Part shown: in pieces, positions 45,395 through 57,877 of the stretch
Layout of the letters: each line of letters opens with the position of its first letter
Numbering within the stretch: position 1 is the first letter of the stretch
Assembly: GCF_026151205.1 (NCBI RefSeq)
Contig: NC_087074.1
Coordinates: 14,221,167-14,285,166 of the forward strand
Direction: 5' to 3'
DNA length: 64,000 nucleotides
Origin: Bolinopsis microptera
Taxonomy: Eukaryota > Ctenophora > Tentaculata > Lobata > Bolinopsidae
Made by a program: the position numbers and the translations under genes
Notes under the pieces: generated by a model
What the model saw: only the letters and a program-made list of their open reading frames with translations
What the model was told of the DNA's origin: nothing
Database searches by the model: none

Positions 45395-46516
45395 GTAAGT
45401 TTTGTGAGAGCTAGTTTTCTTCTCAGAAATACTCTCACTTTTTTAAATTTAATATGCTAAAGACTTTTTACTGTACTAACTATAAATTACGCGACTTGCG
45501 GTATAACTGTGTAAAACAGCTGCGAACTGCTTAACAACTGCTTAATACAACTTCAGACTGTCAAACCTTCATTGTATTTAACCAGCTGTCAAACCATTAT
45601 TCCATTACTGACACGTGTTAAATGAACCGATAATTTGTTATGCGGTTATGAGAGGTGGGTAATATTATATACTATGTATTATACCAGGTGGTATGTAAGT
45701 ATAACTGCACTCAGTACTGCTGTTTAACCACCTCTCCGAACTTCAAATGTTATTAGTCATAGTAATAATAATGCTGCTGCATTAGTAGTTAGTCATTGTA
45801 ATGATAATACTGGATTAGTATTAGTCATAGTACCTGTAAATACCGATTACTGTCTCTTCTTTTATGTAAATATTGCATTATTCTGTTGCGATTGAATATG
45901 TTGTTTTTTTGTCATTGTCTTACTGTATTTTGTTTGTATTTTTTAAAAGCACGTACTACTCAGTTGCTTTCATCGTGAAATATAGAATTCCGGACCTGCT
46001 CAGTCCGGAACTGCTAAACTCCGGCTGAAGAGGGGGGGGGGTCTGAAATGACAAAAATCTGACTTACTTTACATGTGGACGATCTTTAATTACAAGCATG
46101 AAATTATACAAAATTACCTCAAAATTTATCATACAGCTAAATAGTGCATCTAATTAAACAACTTCCGTGTTAAATGAGAACTTGACGCACAAATCAGAAT
46201 AACAATACCCAATAACGTCACTTAAATTGTATTTCACGTGACGTCATATAATTCATTTGCTTTAATAATCAATTATTCAATACTCTTCAATCAGCGTCCT
46301 GTCGGCGCGTTTGTGTCAGCTTACAACACAATAACGATTCATCAAATGATTCTTATTATTAATAATATTTTATTAATATTTATGAAAATTAGACCGTTTT
46401 GCATTAACAAAGCTTTACTTCATTCTAATTAATGAGTACGACAGGCTTTTTAATATATTAACAATATTTTGTTCAGATCTCCAGTAAATAAATAACACAT
46501 TAATGGCTTTCACTGT

Positions 46517-47025
46517 AACAGCCGGCTAACAGCCATCTAACAGCCGGCTAATAGCCATCTAACAGCCGGCTAATAGCCATCTTACAGCCGGCTAAAGCCT
46601 CTAACAGCCGGCTACTAGCGATCTAACAGCCGGCTAATAGCCATCTAACAGCCGGCCTAATAGCCTCTAACAGCCGGCTAATAGCCAATCTAACAGCCGG
46701 CTAATAGCCATCTAACAGCCGGCTAATAGACCATCTAACAGCCGGCTATAGCCATCGAACAGCCGGCTATAGCCTCTAACAGCCGGCTAATAGCCATCTA
46801 ACAGCCGGCTAATAGCCATCTAAGGCTAATAGCCAGCTAACAGCCGGCTAATAGCCATCTAACAGTCGGCTAATAGCCATCTAACAGCCGGCTAATAGCC
46901 ATCTAACAGCCGGCTAATAGCCATCTAACAGCCGGCTAATAGCCATCTAACAGCCGGCTAATAGCCATCTAACAGCTGGCTAATAGCCATCTAACAGCCG
47001 GCTAATAGCCATCTAACAGCCGGTC
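46517..47025. repeat. 22-bp satellite, first block
   Basis: Units of AGCCGGCTAATAGCCATCTAAC, about 23 copies with several small indels in the left part and regular copies to the right. It forms the left end of the first 5.1-kb duplicate. Confidence 0.95.
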
Positions 47026-48761
47026 AGCATTGTACCTATTTGCCGACATTTATTCAAATTGATATTCGTCCAAAACAATGCCCAGACCTAAATAGATCCA
47101 TTAAGAAGGAGACTGAGTTTATCTGACTGAGCCCAAACTTGATTAGATTTAATTGTTAGAAGATGGCGTTTATCAATTCCATTCGCATCTCATTTTGTTT
47201 GCCTTCAGGTTGCCTATCTTTATTCCCATTGTTTATACCCTTTTCATTGGTATCAGACTATTAGTCCAAAAATATTTTCAACATGAAAAAATAATATGAC
47301 AATGCAAAATCTGACAGAAGTTGTTTAGGATATATTGTGAACATAATTCAGGGCAACTTCCTTTTCTTCCCAACTATCCCGATTTTAAACCCCATTGTGA
47401 ATTAATTAGTTAATTGAATTACTGTTTGGTGCGAAAGTCATCGCATCAACATTTGGTGCCTGGATGGGCGTGACACAATGACAAACCACTTTTACTTTAT
47501 CTTTTCGCTCAATTACATCCTACAATGAGCCCATTACCCGCAGTACGGGCCGTACCCCGGTTTAATACGCTACTTTGGCCACTTTACCCTAACCTAGCCA
47601 CATTACCACATTAACACACGAACACACCCTGCTCTGCTTTCTACCTTGTAATATGGGTCCTTAAAAGGTCCCTGCTCTATAACCCTCTTACATGACCCTT
47701 TAATTTGCTTGTTCAGTTACTCGTTAAAATGAACCTCTTAACCATGAGTGCTGGATACAGGGAGACCGCCACGGAGGAACGTGTAGATGGCTTCGTTCTT
47801 GTGTTGATTGCTGGTCCAATCTCGTCCTTTCTCACCAACTCTTCATTAGCTTTTAGATAGTTCCTTGTTTTCGTTGGTTTAGATTCGACCTTTTAAATTG
47901 TGTGCATCAGTTCAGCTTGAATACCAAGAGAGCTATATGTGGGGCGTGGGCTACCCACTCAGAATCTTCATTGACAAAGCTTTGATATCTAGTTCACATC
48001 AATTTCATTCAACACGGACATTGTTGCCATTTTAGTTAACATGTCACACTTGTTATGTTCCAAATACATTGATACAATACATATTATATACGTATTACTT
48101 GTTATGTTGCATAATGACGTCTTTCGTGAGGTTTTTTCCAGTTAACTGTTTACTATTTATAACTTCCACTCATCTTATTCTTAATGATCTGTAAAATATG
48201 CTATAATGGTTAATACTTAATTGTCATTTCTTTTTGTCGGTTCATCACCGATCCAACTTCAAGGGCTCAAAATAATCATGGATGTAGCTGGTATCTGAAT
48301 TAATGTAAATGCAAGATAAGGTTATACATCAGGATTCAAGATGATGTATCGTACAGTCTCTAAAAGCTTTGTCGATCTGTACCAAATTGACCAGTTCCAC
48401 TGTAATTGAAAAGTTTAGATTTGACTGTGGCGTTTCGTACCAATTTTTGTTAGACGGGAATTAAAACGACGATATTTCTGTACCAAGTCCAACAATGCCC
48501 TGCAATCAGCAAATAAAGGATAATCCTGCATTTTATTCACTTTGATTCTAAAATTTCTTATCAGACAATTCTCAAGAAGGATCCATTAATTTGTCTATTT
48601 AGTCTAATTATCCGAATTTTTATTCGCAATAAAATCGTCACATCTATTAATTTTAAATTTTAATTGTGTGGTCAAAACAATGATAGTGGTTACCAGGTCA
48701 TAGTCACGTGACCTCAGCCATGATAGTGGTATTAAGACCGAGCACAAATGTCAAAGTTATG

Positions 48762-49385
48762 TTAAGGGGGCAGGGGGGGGGGTCTTTATGAAATTTCTCT
48801 CGAAATTGATTTTATAATTGTTTCTAACAGAGGGGAGTGATATCTATCTGCTACTTTTGGTCCCATGGAAAAATATTGTTCCTAGCCGAAATTATTGCCG
48901 CTCATGTGTAATTGTTTTGTGCGAGCGATTTTCAATCGTGCGCCCTGAAAATCGAGTCTAAAAATCTATCTCCTCCTACAAGGTGAGCAATCACCTTGAA
49001 ACTTTCAGGATATGTTCTAAGGACCATTTAAAAACTTTTACTCGTTTTAGAATTTCGAGATAGGCCTTTAAACATTTTTAATTCCATTTTGAAAATCTTG
49101 GACCTAGAAAAATCGTCAAAAAAAGAGGTCCAAGATTTTCAAAATCGAATAATAAAACGAGCAAAAGTTTCTAAATGGTCCTTAGAACATATCCTGAAAG
49201 TTTCAGGGTGATTACTCAAAAAATGTAGCAGGAGATACATGACCTTTGGCCGGCAATAATTTCGGCTAGGAACAATATTTTTCCATGGGACCAAAAGTAG
49301 CAGATAGATATCACTCCCCTCTATTAGAAATAACTATAAAATCAATTTCGAGAGAAATTTCATAAAGACCCCCCTACCCCCTTAA
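48762..49385. mobile_element. Foldback MITE with TTAA target site (copy 1)
   Basis: Almost the whole element is an inverted repeat. The left half begins GGGGGCAGGGG then TCTTTATGAAATTTCTCTCG, and the right half is its complement ending CCCCTACCCCC. TTAA flanks both ends (48762-48765, 49382-49385), as in piggyBac or Kolobok-type elements. The identical second copy is at 53872-54495. Confidence 0.8.
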
Positions 49386-49959
49386 TCTATAAGAAGGTTT
49401 GGTTGATCTGTGGTTAAGGTCTTGTTGATTTGTGACCTCGACATTTGATGAATGATGGGGTAATTTGGAGGATAGAAACGATAGCTATCGTGCTGAACAA
49501 CGGTTCTATCCTCCAAATTGCCTCATCATTTGTTTTCAAATTGCCTCATCAATTGTCTTCACATTGCTTTGTCATTTGTCTCCACATTGCTTTGTCATTT
49601 GATTTTGCAACTAAAGTCTAAATTGCCACTGAATAACCATGCCACAAATCTAGTCTCAAACACTTGCCCCATTTAACTAACTTTCTGAGTGTTTACATCC
49701 AGCTCAGCTTTATGTCAGCTATCTCATACATTTGTAAGAACAAACATTGCATTGTCATGTATTCCTGCAGCTTCAATCTGCATTTATCATATATTATGAT
49801 TTATAATTATCATAAAACGTAGTAGAATCACGTGTCGAGCAGTTGTGAAAAGTAGCAGCCTGCCCCCTCTCTCTTGAATAATACATGCGGAGTAAGACCT
49901 GTCAACTGAGTGCTCTTTGGTTTGCAGCATAACTTTGTTCACTTTGTAATCATTTGGCA

Positions 49960-50010
49960 ATGAATCATCAGTTGGATATGACCCAGAATCTTCACACCGA
50001 ATGCTGTCCG
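49960..50010 (+). CDS. Candidate alternative first exon, copy 1 (phase 0)
   Basis: ATG at 49960 follows an in-frame TAA. Seventeen codons, MNHQLDMTQNLHTECCP, end at a strong donor CCG|GTAAGT. No domain is visible. It belongs to the series of phase-0 first exons and has an exact duplicate at 55070. Confidence 0.4.
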
Positions 50011-51149
50011 GTAAGTATACTGCACTAAAAGTAAAATATGCTAAATGCACGTGTGCTAACTGCACGTGTGCTGTAGCTAGAGTTTTGTTTCTCGTTTCTT
50101 GTTTTATGGTATTCTCATTTTGTTTTATCGTGTGATCAGATTGAACCATAGTTGTTAAGTTCGTCGAAGAAATGCGAAAAGTTCGTCCAGTTCGGCACCT
50201 TTTAAAAATTCGTGAAAATTCGTGAAAATTCGTTGCGTAAATTTTCTTGGCATATGTTTTGATTTTATAATGAATGGCTTAGGTGCGATCACTATTACAC
50301 TTGTAAACAAGTGCGCTGTATACAATATTGTATAGCGTGTACGCCGTGTACAATTTGTGGTGAGCAAAATTTAGAAAATTGGTATTTCAATTGTCCAGTG
50401 ATCTGAATTTTGGGAGGTCATTAAAAATTCGGTTAAAGTTCGTCTATTTCGTTACAAAATTCGTCCAGTTCGGCACCTTTTTAAAGTTCGTCCAGGACGT
50501 CCGTAACAACTATGGATTGAACTATCGCTGTCAACATGAATTTGTAAAAATATTGACGACATTATCACAAATTGTCCGATTTTGCAAAAGCACGTGCCTA
50601 AAAATCATAATTACTTAAACTTTTGCTTCCGTCATCGTCCGGCCTGCACTTACGTGCTTACTTAGTTTGGCTGAAGAAGGAAATTTGTCCACTAGTAATC
50701 TTATAAGCTGCATGATACAACGCCCTTACTAAAATAAATGCAACCCTCTTAAATCAAGCAAATTTTCAATCCACCAACTACGTAATGCTCGTTATTAACG
50801 GGTTTGCATAAAATACCCCTGGTACACGTGACATGTCATGTGCATGACGACAGCTTTTTTTATTAGTTCCAATCCTTACTGTGGGCAAGCTTAACATACC
50901 AGAGTTATTGAATATTGTTTCTTTTTATTAGTCTACTTACAGCTCCGCTTTCTGTAAATTGTGAACTGTCTCTTTCATGCTGCTTGAATCTATGCCTTTT
51001 ATGGGTACGATTACGTAGTTTTTAGTTTTTACCCCCTTAAATTTCATCTCACGACATTTTACTGATTTTAATATTTTGCCAAAGAAATATAAATCTGAGA
51101 TTTTTAGACAGTTAAAGGTTGATATGGCGGTTTTTATAAACCGCCGTTA

Positions 51150-51261
51150 TTAGGTACGGCAATTCGGTAATCTGTCGATGGTCACTTAACGCACGGTCAA
51201 GGCACGGTTAACGCACAATTAACGGACACTTAACGCACGGTTACCGAATTGCCTTAGGTAC
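51150..51261. mobile_element. 96-bp MITE, GGCAATTCGG ends (copy 1)
   Basis: The element spans 51158-51253, with ends GGCAATTCGGTAA and the inverse TTACCGAATTGCC. It is flanked by perfect 8-bp TTAGGTAC duplications (51150-51157, 51254-51261). Copies of TTAACGCAC fill the middle. The duplicate is at 56260-56371. Confidence 0.85.
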
Positions 51262-51649
51262 TTGCGCACTCATTAGAGAAGGCTAAAAGTAAAAGTCGCT
51301 ATTTTGGTGTTTGCTCTCTATCGAACAAATTTTTGCAAGAAAAATTAGACAATCTGTTGTGTTTGAATTGCGTCTTCACTTTTTGGGCATAAACTCATGA
51401 CTGAATCTGGTTAAGCACTTTAGCTTATAAACGGTTATTTGACTTTTCAAGATTTAGATAAGTTCTAACTTTAAAAAGATTTCTTTAAGTGTACTTCTAT
51501 AATACTCCATACGGATATATAAACGGCATCTTTGACTGATTTAACTACTTTTCTCTTCATTTTAAATTCCCATTCGATCATGAAGCGTGCGTCACTAGGT
51601 GATAATTCTTTTCTTTCTTTTGAAAATCTTATTCTTTTTGTGGTTTTAT

Positions 51650-52140
51650 AGCCATCTAACAGCCGGCTAATAGCCATCTAACAGCCGGCTAATAGCCATC
51701 TAACAGCCGGCTAATAGCCATCTAACAGCCGGCTAATAGCCATCTAACAGCCGGCTTATAGCCATCTAACAGCCGGCTTATAGCCATCTAACAGCCGGCT
51801 AACAGCCGGCTAATAGCCATCTAACAGCCGGCTAATAGCCCTCTAACAGCCGGCTAATAGCCATCTAACAGCCGGCTAATAGCCATCTAACAGCCGGCTA
51901 ATAGCCATCTAACAGCCGGCTAATAGCCATCTAACAGCCGGCTAATAGCCAGCTAACAGCCGGCTAATAGCCATCTAACAGTCGGCTAATAGCCATCTAA
52001 CAGCCGGCTAATAGCCATCTAACAGCCGGCTAATAGCCATCTAACAGCCGGCTAATAGCCATCTAACAGCCGGCTAATAGCCATCTAACAGCTGGCTAAT
52101 AGCCATCTAACAGCCGGCTAATAGCCATCTAACAGCCGGT
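51650..52140. repeat. 22-bp satellite, second block
   Basis: The same unit as 46517-47025. It marks the junction of the two large duplicates. Confidence 0.95.
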
Positions 52141-53871
52141 CAGCATTGTACCTATTTGCCGACATTTATTCAAATTGATATTCGTCCAAAACAATGCCCA
52201 GACCTAAATAGATCCATTAAGAAGGAGACTGAGTTTATCTGACTGAGCCCAAACTTGATTAGATTTAATTGTTAGAAGACGGCGTTTATCAATTCCATTC
52301 GCATCTCATTTTGTTCGCCTTCAGGTTGCCTATCTTTATTCCCATTGTTTATAGCCTTTTTATTGGTATCAGACTATTAGTCCAAAAATATTTTCAACAT
52401 GAAAAAATAATATGACAATGCAAAATCTGACAGAAGTTGTTTAGGATATATTGTGAACATAATTCAGGGCAACTTCCTTTTCTTCCCAACTATCCCGATT
52501 TCAAAACCCCATTGTGAATCAATTAGTTAATTGAATTACTGTTTGGTGCGAAAGTCATCGCATCAACATTTGGTGCCTGGATGGGCGTGACACAATGACA
52601 AACCACTTTTACTTTATCTTTTCGCTCAATTACATCCTACAATGAGCCCATTACCCGCAGTACGGGCCGTACCCCGGTTTAATACGCTACTTTGGCCACT
52701 TTACCCTAACCTAGCCACATTACCACATTAACACACGAACACACCCTGCTCTGCTTTCTACCTTGTAATATGGGTCCTTAAAAGGTCCCTGCTCTATAAC
52801 CCTCTTACATGACCCTTTAATTTGCTTGTTCAGTTACTCGTTAAAATGAACCTCTTAACCATGAGTGCTGGATACAGGGAGACCGCCACGGAGGAACGTG
52901 TAGATGGCTTCGTTCTTGTGTTGATTGCTGGTCCAATCTCGTCCTTTCTCACCAACTCTTCATTAGCTTTTAGATAGTTCCTTGTTTTCGTTGGTTTAGA
53001 TTCGACCTTTTAAATTGTGTGCATCAGTTCAGCTTGAATACCAAGAGAGCTATATGTGGGGCGTGGGCTACCCACTCAGAATCTTCATTGACAAAGCTTT
53101 GATATCTAGTTCACATCAATTTCATTCAACACGGACATTGTTGCCATTTTAGTTAACATGTCACACTTGTTATGTTCCAAATACATTGATACAATACATA
53201 TTATATACGTATTACTTGTTATGTTGCATAATGACGTCTTTCGTGAGGTTTTTTCCAGTTAACTGTTTACTATTTATAACTTCCACTCATCTTATTCTTA
53301 ATGATCTGTAAAATATGCTATAAATGGTTAATACTTAATTGTCATTTCTTTTTGTCGGTTCATCACCGATCCAACTTCAAGGGCTCAAAATAATCATGGA
53401 TGTAGCTGGTATCTGAATTAATGTAAATGCAAGATAAGGTTATACATCAGGATTCAAGATGATGTATCGTACAGTCTCTAAAAGCTTTGTCGATCTGACC
53501 AGTTCCACTGTAATTGAAAAGTTTAGATTTGACTGTGGCGATTCGTACCAATTTTTGTTAGACGGGAATTAAAACGACGATATTTCTGTACCAAGCCTAA
53601 CAATGCCCTGCATTCAGCAAATAAAGGATAATCCTGCATTTTATTCACTTTTATTCTAAAATTTCTTATCAGACAATTCTCAAGAAGGATCCATTAATTT
53701 GTCTATTTAGTCTAATTATCCGAATTTTTATTCGCAATAAAATCGTCACATCTATTAATTTTAAATTTTAATTGTGTGGTCAAAACAATGTGATAGTGGT
53801 TACCAGGTCATAGTCACGTGACCTCAGCCATGATAGTGGTATTAAGACCGAGCACAAATGTCAAAGTTATG

Positions 53872-54495
53872 TTAAGGGGGCAGGGGGGGGGGTCTTTATG
53901 AAATTTCTCTCGAAATTGATTTTATAATTGTTTCTAACAGAGGGGAGTGATATCTATCTGCTACTTTTGGTCCCATGGAAAAATATTGTTCCTAGCCGAA
54001 ATTATTGCCGCTCATGTGTAATTGTTTTGTGCGAGCGATTTTCAATCGTGCGCCCTGAAAATCGAGTCTAAAAATCTATCTCCTCCTACAAGGTGAGCAA
54101 TCACCTTGAAACTTTCAGGATATGTTCTAAGGACCATTTAAAAACTTTTACTCGTTTTAGAATTTCGAGATAGGCCTTTAAACATTTTTAATTCCATTTT
54201 GAAAATCTTGGACCTAGAAAAATCGTCAAAAAAAGAGGTCCAAGATTTTCAAAATCGAATAATAAAACGAGCAAAAGTTTCTAAATGGTCCTTAGAACAT
54301 ATCCTGAAAGTTTCAGGGTGATTACTCAAAAAATGTAGCAGGAGATACATGACCTTTGGCCGGCAATAATTTCGGCTAGGAACAATATTTTTCCATGGGA
54401 CCAAAAGTAGCAGATAGATATCACTCCCCTCTATTAGAAATAACTATAAAATCAATTTCGAGAGAAATTTCATAAAGACCCCCCTACCCCCTTAA
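53872..54495. mobile_element. Foldback MITE with TTAA target site (copy 2)
   Basis: A duplicate of 48762-49385, carried along by the segmental duplication rather than by separate transposition. Confidence 0.8.
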
Positions 54496-55069
54496 TCTAT
54501 AAGAAGGTTTGGTTGATCTGTGGTTAAGGTCTTGTTGATTTGTGACCTCGACATTTGATGAATGATGGGGTAATTTGGAGGATAGAAACGATAGCTATCG
54601 TGCTGAACAACGGTTCTATCCTCCAAATTGCCTCATCATTTGTTTTCAAATTGCCTCATCAATTGTCTTCACATTGCTTTGTCATTTGTCTCCACATTGC
54701 TTTGTCATTTGATTTTGCAACTAAAGTCTAAATTGCCACTGAATAACCATGCCACAAATCTAGTCTCAAACACTTGCCCCATTTAACTAACTTTCTGAGT
54801 GTTTACATCCAGCTCAGCTTTATGTCAGCTATCTCATACATTTGTAAGAACAAACATTGCATTGTCATGTATTCCTGCAGCTTCAATCTGCATTTATCAT
54901 ATATTATGATTTATAATTATCATAAAACGTAGTAGAATCACGTGTCGAGCAGTTGTGAAAAGTAGCAGCCTGCCCCCTCTCTCTTGAATAATACATGCGG
55001 AGTAAGACCTGTCAACTGAGTGCTCTTTGGTTTGCAGCATAACTTTGTTCACTTTGTAATCATTTGGCA

Positions 55070-55120
55070 ATGAATCATCAGTTGGATATGACCCAGAATC
55101 TTCACACCGAATGCTGTCCG
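55070..55120 (+). CDS. Candidate alternative first exon, copy 2 (phase 0)
   Basis: Identical to 49960-50010, including the GTAAGT donor, because it lies in the duplicated segment. Confidence 0.4.
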
Positions 55121-56259
55121 GTAAGTATACTGCACTAAAAGTAAAATATGCTAAATGCACGTGTGCTAACTGCACGTGTGCTGTAGCTAGAGTTTTGTTT
55201 CTCGTTTCTTGTTTTATGGTATTCTCATTTTGTTTTATCGTGTGATCAGATTGAACCATAGTTGTTAAGTTCGTCGAAGAAATGCGAAAAGTTCGTCCAG
55301 TTCGGCACCTTTTAAAAATTCGTGAAAATTCGTGAAAATTCGTTGCGTAAATTTTCTTGGCATATGTTTTGATTTTATAATGAATGGCTTAGGTGCGATC
55401 ACTATTACACTTGTAAACAAGTGCGCTGTATACAATATTGTATAGCGTGTACGCCGTGTACAATTTGTGGTGAGCAAAATTTAGAAAATTGGTATTTCAA
55501 TTGTCCAGTGATCTGAATTTTGGGAGGTCATTAAAAATTCGGTTAAAGTTCGTCTATTTCGTTACAAAATTCGTCCAGTTCGGCACCTTTTTAAAGTTCG
55601 TCCAGGACGTCCGTAACAACTATGGATTGAACTATCGCTGTCAACATGAATTTGTAAAAATATTGACGACATTATCCCAAATTGTCCGATTTTGCAAAAG
55701 CACGTGCCTAAAAATCATAATTACTTAAACTTTTGCTTCCGTCATCGTCCGGCCTGCACTTACGTGCTTACTTAGTTTGGCTGAAGAAGGAAATTTGTCC
55801 ACTAGTAATCTTATAAGCTGCATGATACAACGCCCTTACTAAAATAAATGCAACCCTCTTAAATCAAGCAAATTTTCAATCCACCAACTACGTAATGCTC
55901 GTTATTAACGGGTTTGCATAAAATACCCCTGGTACACGTGACATGTCATGTGCATGACGACAGCTTTTTTTATTAGTTCCAATCCTTACTGTGGGCAAGC
56001 TTAACATACCAGAGTTATTGAATATTGTTTCTTTTTATTAGTCTACTTACAGCTCCGCTTTCTGTAAATTGTGAACTGTCTCTTTCATGCTGCTTGAATC
56101 TATGCCTTTTATGGGTACGATTACGTAGTTTTTAGTTTTTACCCCCTTAAATTTCATCTCACGACATTTTACTGATTTTAATATTTTGCCAAAGAAATAT
56201 AAATCTGAGATTTTTAGACAGTTAAAGGTTGATATGGCGGTTTTTATAAACCGCCGTTA

Positions 56260-56371
56260 TTAGGTACGGCAATTCGGTAATCTGTCGATGGTCACTTAAC
56301 GCACGGTCAAGGCACGGTTAACGCACAATTAACGGACACTTAACGCACGGTTACCGAATTGCCTTAGGTAC
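56260..56371. mobile_element. 96-bp MITE, GGCAATTCGG ends (copy 2)
   Basis: A duplicate of 51150-51261. Confidence 0.85.
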
Positions 56372-56919
56372 TTGCGCACTCATTAGAGAAGGCTAAAAGT
56401 AAAAGTCGCTATTTTGGTGTTTGCTCTCTATCGAACAAATTTTTGCAAGAAAAATTAGACAATCTGTTGTGTTTGAATTGCGTCTTCACTTTTTGGGCAT
56501 AAACTCATGACTGAATCTGGTTAAGCACTTTAGCTTATAAACGGTTATTTGACTTTTCAAGATTTAGATAAGTTCTAACTTTAAAAAGATTTCTTTAAGT
56601 GTACTTCTATAATACTCCATACGGATATATAAACGGCATCTTTGACTGATTTAACTACTTTTCTCTTCATTTTAAATTCCCATTCGATCATGAAGCGTGC
56701 GTCACTAGGTGATAATTCTTTTCTTTCTTTTGAAAATCTTATTCTTTTTGTGGTTTTATTTGGAACTGTCGCTGAACTCCACTAGATTTCGGAGGATATG
56801 TGCATGGCTTTTTGTTCGCTCTTGTTATCACTTTCTCATTCCACTTCAGCAAAAAAATTTAATTTTTCACCTCCTCATTCTAGTGGCTACCTTTTCAACG
56901 AATTTTTTGGGGTTTGCAG

Positions 56920-57236
56920 AGTAAAGTGGACCCAGAAAGCTTAGCTCCAGAAGGCTTGGCTCCAGAAAGCTTGGCTCCAGAAAGCTTGGCTCCAGAAAGC
57001 TTGGTTTTAGAAAGCTTGGCTCCAGAAAGCTTGGCTCCAGAAAGCTTGGCTCCAGAGAGCGTGGACCCAGAAGTCTTGGTTCCTAACATCTCGGTGCCAG
57101 ACAACTCAGTGCCAGATAACGGTGTTCCAGATAACATTGAACCAGACAGCGTGGCCCTACGGAAACGGAATCACTCACAGAAGAAGAACACCAGCGTCTA
57201 GTGGAGGAATACCGTAAAATGAAAAGTAACCTTGAA
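56920..57236 (+). CDS. Repeat-bearing exon ending in a TPD52-like coiled-coil start
   Basis: Acceptor TTTTTTGGGGTTTGCAG and donor CTTGAA|GTACGT. Phase 0 from the acceptor gives SKVDPESLAPEGLAPESL, nine or so copies of S-L-A-P-E, then VPDNSVPDNGVPDNIEPDSV, but runs into TAG at 57199. The last 87 bases in another frame read TETESLTEEEHQRLVEEYRK then MKSNLE, ending in phase 0. That is close to the 'TETLSEEEQEELRRELAKVEEEI' type start of the D52 coiled coil. The exon is 317 bases, one short of a multiple of three, so a one-base deletion would explain the break. Alternatively, an acceptor at GACAG|CGT (exon 57150-57236, phase 0/0) would use only the second part. The tumour protein D52 assignment is an inference from about 24 residues. 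Confidence 0.45.
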
Positions 57237-57587
57237 GTACGTCAACTATTATTAACATAACAACATATCTGATCGCGCTATAAAAATGTTATACAGAAAG
57301 TAAAAACGGGCTTACATATAACACGAAAATGTACACAGCTTATATGATAAACGTAGACTGTGTTATATATTATATAATATATACCGTGTACACACGTTAT
57401 ATATGCACTAGAGTCTTGTTGTGTTAACTCAATTTTGAGCGCGGCGGTTCCGGCTACAGTACACATTGTCCCGCTATTGTTTCTCTTCACTACACAGTAC
57501 ACTTAACTCCTCCTCCTCCTCCTTCTCCTCCTAGTCGGAACTGATAGATGATTAGTGTTGTGTAAGCTTCTGAGCATCATCGAGTAT

Positions 57588-57642
57588 CTTGCCCTACATT
57601 GTCCTACATTGTCCTACATTGTCCTACATTGTCCCGCTCTTG
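57588..57642. repeat. 12-bp tandem repeat
   Basis: Four copies of CTACATTGTCCT, preceded by a CTCCTCCT microsatellite at 57508-57534. Confidence 0.85.
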
Positions 57643-57793
57643 TTGTAGCACACCCTTTGTTTACATTAACTCACTACATCTAGTGTGATCAGTACTGTTG
57701 AGTCGTTGTATTTTTGTAGTGTTTGTAGTCAGTAGTGTTTGTAGTGCAGTAGCGCGACACCAACAGTAGCGCGACACCTGCGACAGACTCGAG

Positions 57794-57877
57794 ATGTCCT
57801 CCTCGCTGGTAGACGGCCCTGAAGCTAGCACTGGACTAAAACTCAACACACCAGTCGTTGTCACTATTGACGGAGAG
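57794..57877 (+). CDS. Candidate alternative first exon (phase 0)
   Basis: ATG at 57794 in context CTCGAGATGT with an in-frame TAG upstream. It has 28 codons, MSSSLVDGPEASTGLKLNTP then VVVTIDGE, and donor GAGAG|GTTTGT. No domain is visible. CG-containing repeats just upstream (GCAGTAGCGCGACACC) and rather higher GC suggest a promoter/5' UTR. Confidence 0.5.

Larger units (their letters stand above)
46517..56759. repeat. Tandem segmental duplication, two ~5.1-kb copies
   Basis: Copy 1 runs about 46517-51649 and copy 2 about 51650-56759. Each is the 22-bp satellite followed by ~4.6 kb of other sequence. The offset is 5116 near the satellite and 5110 from about 48.7 kb onward. Differences (single bases and a 10-bp indel near 48380/53497) concentrate in the left ~1.7 kb. 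From about 48.7 to 51.65 kb I saw only one change (50577 A versus 55687 C). The duplicate junction is at 51649/51650, where GTGGTTTTAT runs straight into satellite. Confidence 0.95.
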
